Positions 1 to 4,428 of a DNA stretch of 22,269 nt are shown here, one piece after another. A program made the position numbers and the translations under genes. Numbering within the stretch: position 1 is the stretch's first letter; each line of letters starts with the position of its first letter. Origin of the DNA: a virus; the IMG/VR virus record IMGVR_UViG_3300023116_000392, positions 1 to 22,269 of that record. The stretch is one strand, 5' to 3'. A model generated the notes under the pieces. It saw only the letters and a list, made by a program, of their open reading frames with translations, was not told the DNA's origin and did no database searches.

Positions 1-2
1 AG

Positions 3-233
3 GTTGAGTTCATCGCTCAAACCTACGTTGCCTGTGGTGGTGACCGTCAAACCATCGTCGCCGCCTTCCTCAACCGTTTCCCCCTGTCGGGTCACTCTGC
101 CGATAGTGTGGACCAGAAGGTCTGCCGCTTCCAAGTGTTGGACGCTTCCCGCCCCGACATGGTCCAGTGGGAGACCGATAACCAGGTCCGCCGCATCGCT
201 AAGGACTTCCCTGAGTTCTTCGCTGCCGCCTGA
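3..233 (+). CDS. 3' end of a GC-rich gene, unknown function (partial at window edge)
   Basis: I do not recognise this protein. An open frame enters from the left edge and gives 76 residues before TGA at 231-233, so the start is outside the window. The readable part begins VEFIAQTYVACGGDRQTIVA and ends KDFPEFFAAA. Codons are strongly C/G-ending (gcc, ctc, cgc, gac), as expected for a real gene in GC-rich DNA and unlike the AT-rich, A/T-ending genes downstream. The pattern 'GGDRQTIVAAF...SADSVDQKV' has the spacing of small helix-turn-helix proteins that cyanophages often carry (a glycine turn, then a hydrophobic helix, then S-V-x-x-K-V), but this is only a weak resemblance. The overlapping frame from 4 to 273 is a shadow, being rich in Ser/Pro/Arg and without family resemblance. 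I am fairly sure it is coding and unsure of its role. Confidence 0.7.
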   Translation, partial: VEFIAQTYVACGGDRQTIVAAFLNRFPLSGHSADSVDQKVCRFQVLDASRPDMVQWETDNQVRRIAKDFPEFFAAA

Positions 234-285
234 TAGGAGTGGGGGGACACCCTCCCCCTGCCCTGTGTGTTAGTGGATCGGCAGT

Positions 286-336
286 GCCCCCCGTTGTGGG
301 GGCGCGTCGGCGGGGCGCGTTAGGCGGTTTGCCCCC
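286..336 (+). other. GC-rich hairpin with an alternative pairing partner
   Basis: GCCCCC at 286-291 can pair with GGGGGC at 298-303 around a 6-nt loop. The same GGGGGC could instead pair with GCCCCC at 331-336, and GGGGC at 312-316 can pair with GCCCC at 331-335. These pairings are mutually exclusive. No T-run follows, so it is not a standard intrinsic terminator, although a stop in transcription after the upstream gene is possible. The direct repeat GGCGCGT occurs at 301-307 and 314-320. Confidence 0.4.
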
Positions 337-339
337 CCG

Positions 340-349
340 TATATAAAAC
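340..349 (+). promoter_or_regulatory. TATATAAAAC box, copy 1 (possible degenerate late promoter)
   Basis: The 10-mer TATATAAAAC occurs exactly at the GC-rich to AT-rich boundary and again at 427-436. It resembles the T4-type late box TATAAATA but lacks the final TA. Without a -35 element it could serve sigma-gp55 polymerase weakly, or simply be AT-rich sequence. Confidence 0.25.
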
Positions 350-426
350 CCCATAACTACCCTAATCTATAAAGTGTTACGATCACGAGCTCTTTATAAG
401 ATTCAAAGTCTAACTCACAGTTTTTC

Positions 427-436
427 TATATAAAAC
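427..436 (+). promoter_or_regulatory. TATATAAAAC box, copy 2, directly upstream of the AbrB-like gene
   Basis: This is the second copy of the 10-mer seen at 340-349. It ends only 4 nt before the ATG at 441, so a transcript started from it would begin at or just after the start codon and be nearly leaderless or too short. Copy 1, or readthrough from upstream, would be the more plausible source of mRNA. Weak evidence. Confidence 0.2.
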
Positions 437-440
437 AAAA

Positions 441-638
441 ATGGAAACACAAATACCTTCGATGCAAAAAAATCCGGACAAAAATTTTACGACTGTAGAG
501 GTCGATCCAATAACTGGGGAGTATTATGTAACGATTCCTGAGTGGATTCTAAGTGAGTATGGGTGGTATGAGGGCACTGTAGTAAACATGGAAGTAGAAG
601 GAGACTGTATTGTCATTACTGAAGTCCGTGAGGAATGA
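441..638 (+). CDS. Small AbrB/MazE-type (SpoVT-AbrB fold) protein
   Basis: 65-residue protein. Residues ~27-62 read YYVTIPEWILSEYGWYEG followed by TVVNMEVEGDCIVITEV. This matches the swapped-hairpin AbrB/MazE pattern: beta strand, 'TIP', a short helix containing a G-W, a 'xEGxxV' turn, then two strands ending in 'IVI'. Members of this family are DNA-binding regulators or antitoxins that act as dimers. Small stand-alone members are common among cyanophage hypothetical proteins. No toxin gene is adjacent, so an antitoxin role is not supported; a regulator of phage or host promoters is the simplest inference. The residue before the helix is acidic (PEW) and the protein overall is acidic, which is unusual for a DNA binder. 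I see no Shine-Dalgarno before the ATG. An in-frame ATG at 462 is a possible alternative start, but it would cut only the unstructured N-terminus. Confidence 0.75.
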   Translation: METQIPSMQKNPDKNFTTVEVDPITGEYYVTIPEWILSEYGWYEGTVVNMEVEGDCIVITEVREE

Positions 639-642
639 TCGA

Positions 643-671
643 TTGACACCTTCTACATAGTGTTGTATGAT
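643..671 (+). promoter_or_regulatory. sigma70-type promoter, TTGACA-17-TATGAT
   Basis: TTGACA at 643-648 is a perfect -35. TATGAT at 666-671 is a one-mismatch -10, and the spacer is exactly 17 nt. The predicted start is near 678, leaving a leader of about 17 nt before the ATG at 695. This is the form of host-polymerase (early) promoters in T4-like phages, and it contrasts with the late boxes elsewhere in the window. It should drive the glycosyltransferase and the two small genes up to the terminator at 1767-1789. Confidence 0.8.
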
Positions 672-678
672 TACTGAT

Positions 679-688
679 GTAACGTTAC
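679..688. promoter_or_regulatory. 10-bp palindrome GTAACGTTAC at the predicted +1 region
   Basis: A perfect inverted repeat sits immediately downstream of the predicted start of the sigma70 promoter (about +2 to +11). This position suits an operator where a dimeric repressor could block transcription. The neighbouring AbrB-like protein would be one candidate binder. That link is inference; a 10-bp palindrome can occur by chance. Confidence 0.3.
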
Positions 689-694
689 TTTCTT

Positions 695-1453
695 ATGGCT
701 AAAGGATTTACAGTAAAAGCGAAAGCCCCTGCCCCATCAACGAACAATGAAGAATGGGATTATGACAAAGCGAGGGAAATGATTCGTGGGAAGTCGATTG
801 TATTTTGTCTTCCAGGTCGCGGAGTATCCTATACGTATTTGAAGAATTTTGTTCAATTATGTTTTGACATTGTTCAAGCAGGAGGGTCGATTCAGATTTC
901 GCAGGATTATTCATCGATGGTAAACTTTGCAAGATGCAAATGTTTAGGTGCGAATGTTTTGCGTGGACCTGATCAACTTCCTTGGGATGGCAAATTGAAT
1001 TATGATTATCAATTATGGATTGATAGTGATATTGTATTCAATACTGAAAAATTCTATCAATTGGTATTGATGGATAAAGATATTGTGAGTGGATGGTATT
1101 GCACTGAAGACGGGCATACGACATCAGTTGCTCATTGGATGGATGAGGATGACTTCAAGAATAATGGTGGAGTTATGAATCATGAAACACTTGAAACGAT
1201 TCAGAAGCGTCGGAAACCATTTACTGTTGATTATGCAGGATTTGGATGGTTAATGATCAAGAGAGGAGTTTTTGAGCATCCAGAGATGAAGTATCCATGG
1301 TTTGCTCCTAAGATGCAAGTTTTTGAATCTGGTCAGGTTCAAGATATGTGCGGAGAGGATGTAAGTTTCTGTTTAGATGCAAAGGAAGCAGGCTTTGAAA
1401 TTTGGTGCGATCCACGCATCAGAGTCGGTCACGAAAAGACAAGAGTTATTTGA
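695..1453 (+). CDS. GT-A fold glycosyltransferase (family 2-like)
   Basis: 252 residues. Residues 37-90 form the N-terminal nucleotide-binding half (VFCLPGRGVSYTYLKNF and a following 'MVNFARCKCLGANVL' stretch). A DxD-type motif, WIDSDIVF, lies at 108-115 (D110-S-D112) and would hold the metal and sugar-nucleotide diphosphate. Residues 180-195 (DYAGFGWLMIKRGVF) match the acceptor-side loop. GEDVSFC at 220-226 gives the E-D pair typical of the catalytic base region, and DPRIRVGH ends in H246, the usual C-terminal histidine. It probably transfers a sugar in the cytoplasm; the acceptor (phage protein, DNA or host glycan) cannot be read from sequence. It is the first gene after the sigma70 promoter and is followed after 1 nt by the next start. 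No clear Shine-Dalgarno is present. The family is fairly sure, the substrate unknown. Confidence 0.82.
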   Translation: MAKGFTVKAKAPAPSTNNEEWDYDKAREMIRGKSIVFCLPGRGVSYTYLKNFVQLCFDIVQAGGSIQISQDYSSMVNFARCKCLGANVLRGPDQLPWDGKLNYDYQLWIDSDIVFNTEKFYQLVLMDKDIVSGWYCTEDGHTTSVAHWMDEDDFKNNGGVMNHETLETIQKRRKPFTVDYAGFGWLMIKRGVFEHPEMKYPWFAPKMQVFESGQVQDMCGEDVSFCLDAKEAGFEIWCDPRIRVGHEKTRVI

Positions 1454-1454
1454 A

Positions 1455-1622
1455 ATGGCTAACAGAGAATCTTACAATATATACCGTAATGGGAGTAAGA
1501 TTTACACGAACTTGACACAGGGCGAATATTTCGATATCATGGAGGACCTGTCGATTGAATACTATCAGACAGGTTCTCCAAGTCCTGAAGACTTATACAC
1601 TGAAATTACCTCGGAGGATTAA
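1455..1622 (+). CDS. Small conserved cyanophage-type protein, unknown function
   Basis: 55 residues beginning MANRESYNIYRNGSKIYTNL and ending in an acidic tail (EDLYTEITSED). I chose ATG 1455 rather than the longer frame from 1377 because 1455 lies 1 nt after the glycosyltransferase stop, and because the upstream extension would overlap that gene and reads as an out-of-frame shadow. The MANRExYxIYRNG start with 'LTxxEYFxxMEDLxxxYYxTGxPxP' resembles short hypothetical proteins I recall from several cyanophages. The composition is aromatic and acidic with no transmembrane segment. Probably co-transcribed with the genes on either side. No function can be assigned. Confidence 0.8.
   Translation: MANRESYNIYRNGSKIYTNLTQGEYFDIMEDLSIEYYQTGSPSPEDLYTEITSED
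1613..1617 (+). promoter_or_regulatory. Shine-Dalgarno GGAGG for the 45-aa basic protein
   Basis: GGAGG lies 7 nt before ATG 1625, inside the last codons of the preceding gene. It is the clearest ribosome binding site in the left part of the window and supports this short frame as a real gene, since most neighbours lack an obvious site. Confidence 0.7.
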
Positions 1623-1624
1623 TT

Positions 1625-1762
1625 ATGGCTATGCGTAAAGGTGGCGGTTATGTGGAGGGTGCTCCTAAGAAAACTCGTCAGGGAACAGGGATGAATACAA
1701 AGTATGCAGCGTCTTCTCGCAATAAAGCTAAGAAGAAGTATCGCGGGCAAGGTAAAGGTTAA
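1625..1762 (+). CDS. 45-aa very basic conserved phage protein
   Basis: The product starts MAMRKGGGYVEGAPKKTRQG and ends SRNKAKKKYRGQGKG: 45 residues, about one third Lys/Arg with many Gly, and few acidic residues. It has a strong GGAGG site 7 nt upstream and its stop lies 4 nt before a terminator hairpin, so it is the last gene of the sigma70-driven cassette. I recall very similar short proteins ('APKKTRQG...KYAASSRNKxKKxYRGQG') in many T4-like cyanophages, without assigned function. The charge suggests binding to nucleic acid or to an acidic capsid or ribosomal partner. The RxKKKYRGQGK tail looks ribosomal-protein-like, but no homology is claimed. Confidence 0.8.
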   Translation: MAMRKGGGYVEGAPKKTRQGTGMNTKYAASSRNKAKKKYRGQGKG

Positions 1763-1766
1763 TATT

Positions 1767-1789
1767 AAGACCCTACGGGGTCTTTTTTA
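1767..1789 (+). terminator. Intrinsic terminator with a TACG tetraloop
   Basis: The stem AAGACCC (1767-1773) pairs with GGGTCTT (1778-1784) around the loop TACG, a stable UNCG-type tetraloop closed by C-G. It is followed directly by a T-run (1783-1788). It ends the sigma70-driven cassette and insulates it from the late promoter that begins 6 nt later. Confidence 0.92.
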
Positions 1790-1794
1790 ATGGA

Positions 1795-1802
1795 AATAAA
1801 TA
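1795..1802 (+). promoter_or_regulatory. T4-type late promoter AATAAATA
   Basis: AATAAATA differs from the T4 late consensus TATAAATA at one position. It stands alone without a -35, directly after a terminator and before a gene, as expected for sigma-gp55 promoters. The predicted start is near 1808, giving a leader of about 53 nt before ATG 1861. Confidence 0.75.
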
Positions 1803-1808
1803 GTCTTA

Positions 1809-1855
1809 AGGGATAGCAACCCCTCTAAAAGTTCTGATTTCATGCAAATCAGGAG
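1809..1855 (+). promoter_or_regulatory. Structured leader with a partly hidden Shine-Dalgarno
   Basis: Two hairpins fit the predicted late leader. AGGG (1809-1812) can pair with CCCT (1821-1824) at its extreme 5' end. CTGATTT (1834-1840) pairs perfectly with AAATCAG (1846-1852) around CATGC. The 3' arm of the second hairpin overlaps AGGAG (1851-1855), the ribosome site 5 nt before ATG 1861, and the stem may extend by a G-U and a U-A pair into it. This could dampen or time translation of the 83-aa protein. Confidence 0.6.
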
Positions 1856-1860
1856 CTAAA

Positions 1861-2112
1861 ATGGGACAATCACCTGTCGATAGAAACACTGAATATATGA
1901 GAGAGATGTGGGGAACCACTAAACTCATCTCAGATTATGGATCAATGCAACATAATGACCAAAAAAGAGTTCTGACAGAGGTGATGCACGATACTGCACC
2001 TCGTCATGATCTTAAAAAACAGACTGAATTACACGAAAAAATTCGTAATGACAATGATTATGATGATTGGGAGTATGGAACTGAGCCAAATTATGGTAAT
2101 CCTTGGATTTGA
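1861..2112 (+). CDS. 83-aa late protein, unknown function
   Basis: The product begins MGQSPVDRNTEYMREMWGTT and ends in an acidic, aromatic tail (NDYDDWEYG..NYGNPWI). It is hydrophilic and probably helical in the middle (DQKRVLTEVMHDTAPRHDLKKQTELHEKI), with no signal peptide or membrane segment. It has its own late promoter, a structured leader and an AGGAG site, and lies directly before gp25. Its timing should therefore be late and its role structural or assembly-related. Similar short proteins sit before gp25 in other cyanophages as far as I recall, but none has a function I can name. It could be a small baseplate or head decoration protein, or an assembly factor; this is inference from position only. 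Confidence 0.8.
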   Translation: MGQSPVDRNTEYMREMWGTTKLISDYGSMQHNDQKRVLTEVMHDTAPRHDLKKQTELHEKIRNDNDYDDWEYGTEPNYGNPWI

Positions 2113-2113
2113 A

Positions 2114-2121
2114 CATAAATA
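2114..2121 (+). promoter_or_regulatory. T4-type late promoter CATAAATA
   Basis: CATAAATA has one mismatch to TATAAATA. It begins 2 nt after the preceding stop codon and lies 23 nt before the gp25 start. The predicted start is near 2127. It is the likely entry point for the gp25-gp6-giant gene transcript. Confidence 0.78.
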
Positions 2122-2123
2122 AA

Positions 2124-2142
2124 GTCAAGAAAACTTCTTGAC
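2124..2142 (+). promoter_or_regulatory. Perfect 8-bp hairpin abutting the gp25 start codon
   Basis: GTCAAGAA (2124-2131) pairs perfectly with TTCTTGAC (2135-2142) around AAC, and ATG follows 2 nt later with no Shine-Dalgarno. The hairpin overlaps the predicted late start (~2127). A readthrough transcript would fold it fully, while a late transcript would lose the first bases of its 5' arm. This is the arrangement used by some T4 genes to restrict translation to late mRNA. Confidence 0.6.
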
Positions 2143-2144
2143 CA

Positions 2145-2546
2145 ATGGCAGTCACAAGGATATCAAGAGCATTTAAGGACATAAGTCTGTCTTTTGACCC
2201 ACACCCTGTGACAAAAGACCTTCCAATTCTTAAAAATGAGAATGCAATTCGTCGTTCAGTAAGGAATTTGGTCGAAACAATCCCAACAGAGCGTTATTTT
2301 AACCCTCTTTTGGGGTCTGATGTTCGATCAAGTCTCTTTGAATTCGTTGATTTTGGTACTGCATCCGAAATTGAGTCACAAATAGTGACTACTATTGAGA
2401 ATTTTGAACCAAGAGTGACAAATATCCGTGTTGATGTCAATCCTCAACCCGATGATAACACTTTTGAGGTCACAATTTTCTTTGATATTATCGGTCAAGA
2501 CTTTCCTGCTCAAGAATTTACGTTTTTACTAGAGGCAACCAGATAA
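2145..2546 (+). CDS. 25: gp25-like baseplate wedge protein
   Basis: 133 residues, essentially the length of T4 gp25 (132). The GPW_gp25 domain covers about residues 20-115. Its hallmark is KNENAIRRSVRNLVETIPTE at 30-49 followed by RYFNPLLGSDVRSSLFEF, the region that joins the wedge to the hub and sheath end. A strand-rich C-terminal half (TNIRVDVNPQPDDNTFEVTI) completes the fold. gp25 is the conserved sheath-initiating wedge component shared with contractile injection systems. It lies first in the wedge operon, 3 nt before gp6, under the late promoter at 2114. The start is fixed by the short spacing and full family length. Confidence 0.97.
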   Translation: MAVTRISRAFKDISLSFDPHPVTKDLPILKNENAIRRSVRNLVETIPTERYFNPLLGSDVRSSLFEFVDFGTASEIESQIVTTIENFEPRVTNIRVDVNPQPDDNTFEVTIFFDIIGQDFPAQEFTFLLEATR

Positions 2547-2549
2547 ACA

Positions 2550-4427
2550 ATGCCTTTTACCAAATATACAAACCTCGATTTTGACCAGATAAAGACCTCT
2601 ATCAAGGATTATCTCCGTGCAAACTCAAATTTCACGGATTTTGACTTTGAGGGGTCTAATTTTTCTGTCTTAATCGACACTTTAGCGTATAATACCTATA
2701 TTACGGCATTTAACTCGAATATGATTGTCAATGAATCCTTCTTGGATTCGGCAACATTGAGAGAAAATGTCGTTTCATTGGCAAGAAATATAGGATATGT
2801 ACCACGCTCTAGAAGCGCCTCTAAGGCAACTATAGATTTAGACGTAGAACTGAATGAAGATGCCTCAACATTGACCTTAGAAGCGGGTTTAGCGTGTGTA
2901 GGATCGGTATCTGACAGCAACTATGTCTTCTCAGTCCCAGAAAATATTACAACAACGGTAAATTCTAAAAAAGCAATATTTTCGAGCATCGATATCTATC
3001 AAGGATCCTTCGTAAGAAATTCTTTCGTCGTTGATGGATCACTAGATCAAAGATTTATTCTCAATAATTCATTCATCGACACCTCAACAATATCTGTTTA
3101 TGTAAAGGGAATCAATGATTCTGGACTAGGAAGACAATATAAACTTGTTGATAATATATTAAACTTAAATTCTTCTTCTGAAATTTACTTGATTCAAGAA
3201 GTTCAGGATGAGAAGTATGAATTATTCTTTGGTGATGGATATTTCGGTAAAAAGTTGGAAAATGGAGCAGTAATAACAGTTACGTATATTGTCACTGATG
3301 GAATTGAAGGCAATGGCGCATCAGATTTCTCATTCTCTGGAAGACTGACAAATTCATTGGGCAATATACCCAGTGTAAAAACAATATCAGTTTCTACAAT
3401 AAACAGTTCCTCCAATGGTGGAGAAATTGAAAGCGTTGACTCGATTAAATACTTTGCTCCAAGATTATATTCTTCACAATATAGAGCAGTCACTACCCGT
3501 GACTATGAATCTATCATTCAAATGATATATCCAAATACGGAGTCTGTATCTGTTGTTGGTGGTGAAGAATTAGATCCTCCACAGTTTGGAAATGTATTGA
3601 TTAGTATTAAACCAAAAAATGGAGATTATATTTCAGATTTTGATAAGGACAACATTACTTCAAAATTAAAAAAATATTCTGTTTCTGGAATCAATCAGCA
3701 AATTATTGATCTGAAGGTTCTTTACGTTGAAGTTGACACGGCAGTTTACTATAATAGCGCAGGTGTTTCAAATGTCAACGATTTGAAGACAAATATTATC
3801 ACCACTTTGAATACTTTTGCACGTTCTAATGTCAATATGTTTGGTGGAAGATTTAAATACAGCAAATTGTGCCAAACGATTGATAACGTTGATAATGCTA
3901 TCACATCAAATATTACTAGAATTAAAATTAGAAGAAATTTAAGAGCATCAATTAACCAGGCAACACAGTATGAGATTTGTTTTGGAAATAAATTCCATGT
4001 GAATAGTGGCGGTTTTAATATTAAGAGTACAGGATTTACTCTTGCCGGAAGAATAGGAACATTCTATTTCACAGATGTTCCTGGGACAAATGGAACTGGT
4101 GTTTTATCCATTGTTAAAGAATCTACTATTGAAGGCAAATATATTATAGAAATTAAATCGGCGGGAACAGTAGATTATGATAGAGGTGAGATTATAATTA
4201 ATACCTTGAATATTACATCAACTGAAAAGGATAATAATGTTATTGAGATTCAGGCATTCCCAGAGTCTAATGATGTCATCGGTCTGAAGGATCTTTATTT
4301 AAGTTTCTCAGTTGCCGATAGCAAGATAAATATGGTTAAGGATACTATTACATCTGGAGAACAGATATCCGGTGTCGGATATAAGACAACTTCTAGCTAC
4401 TTAAACGGAGAACTAAAGAGGGTATAA
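2550..4427 (+). CDS. 6: gp6-like baseplate wedge protein (Baseplate_J type)
   Basis: 625 residues (T4 gp6 is ~660). The N-terminal part (MPFTKYTNLDFDQIKTSIKD, then the helical 'LIDTLAYNTYITAFNSNMIVNESFLDSATLRENVVSLARNIGY') is the diagnostic gp6/Baseplate_J start. Around 224-255 comes LFFGDGYFGKKLENGAVI leading to 'YIVTDGIEGNG', and around 313-360 'TTRDYESIIQMIYPN' with 'VVGGEE..PPQFGNVLISIKPK', both Baseplate_J hallmarks. A C-terminal domain (~500-625) has the 'GTVDYDRGEIII' strand pair. gp6 forms the dimeric ring linking adjacent wedges and is the core of the baseplate iris. It is followed after 1 nt by the giant gene, so the two are probably translationally coupled and made in related amounts. 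Confidence 0.97.
   Translation: MPFTKYTNLDFDQIKTSIKDYLRANSNFTDFDFEGSNFSVLIDTLAYNTYITAFNSNMIVNESFLDSATLRENVVSLARNIGYVPRSRSASKATIDLDVELNEDASTLTLEAGLACVGSVSDSNYVFSVPENITTTVNSKKAIFSSIDIYQGSFVRNSFVVDGSLDQRFILNNSFIDTSTISVYVKGINDSGLGRQYKLVDNILNLNSSSEIYLIQEVQDEKYELFFGDGYFGKKLENGAVITVTYIVTDGIEGNGASDFSFSGRLTNSLGNIPSVKTISVSTINSSSNGGEIESVDSIKYFAPRLYSSQYRAVTTRDYESIIQMIYPNTESVSVVGGEELDPPQFGNVLISIKPKNGDYISDFDKDNITSKLKKYSVSGINQQIIDLKVLYVEVDTAVYYNSAGVSNVNDLKTNIITTLNTFARSNVNMFGGRFKYSKLCQTIDNVDNAITSNITRIKIRRNLRASINQATQYEICFGNKFHVNSGGFNIKSTGFTLAGRIGTFYFTDVPGTNGTGVLSIVKESTIEGKYIIEIKSAGTVDYDRGEIIINTLNITSTEKDNNVIEIQAFPESNDVIGLKDLYLSFSVADSKINMVKDTITSGEQISGVGYKTTSSYLNGELKRV
4417..4422 (+). promoter_or_regulatory. Shine-Dalgarno AGAGGG for the giant gene
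   Basis: AGAGGG lies 6 nt before ATG 4429, within the last codons of gp6. It supports this start and, with the 1-nt gap, suggests coupled translation of gp6 and the giant protein. Confidence 0.65.
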
Positions 4428-4428
4428 G

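Larger units (their letters stand above)
234..440 (+). other. Intergenic spacer with GC-rich hairpins and an abrupt switch to AT-rich DNA
   Basis: No gene is visible here. The left part (about 234-338) is very G/C-rich with several G-runs and C-runs. The right part (from about 340) is AT-rich with repeated TATAAA-like words (340-349, 368-373, 395-399, 427-436). The spacer separates the GC-rich partial gene from the AT-rich phage genes and probably holds the leader and promoter of the AbrB-like gene. I see no clear sigma70 -35/-10 pair. Confidence 0.6.

Noticed and set aside
4-273. 89-aa frame at the left edge
   Set aside because: It overlaps the GC-rich frame ending at 233 in another phase, reads as Ser/Pro/Arg low-complexity sequence and shows no family resemblance. 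The frame from 3 has better codon structure.
234-440. tRNA gene or integration site in the left spacer
   Set aside because: I could not build a cloverleaf. The inverted repeats are G/C-run hairpins, and no integrase or att-like duplicate is present.
441-638. Antitoxin of a toxin-antitoxin pair
   Set aside because: The fold fits MazE/AbrB, but no toxin-like gene is adjacent. The next gene is a glycosyltransferase with its own promoter.
708-932. Reverse-strand 74-aa frame in the glycosyltransferase gene
   Set aside because: It lies wholly inside a well-supported forward gene, with no ribosome site or recognisable pattern. The same reasoning applies to the other reverse-strand frames across the window, such as 3203-3493, 13425-13700 and 18807-19121.
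1377-1454. Upstream extension of the 55-aa gene
   Set aside because: It overlaps the C-terminal catalytic part of the glycosyltransferase, and ATG 1455 sits 1 nt after that gene's stop and gives the family-like start MANRE.
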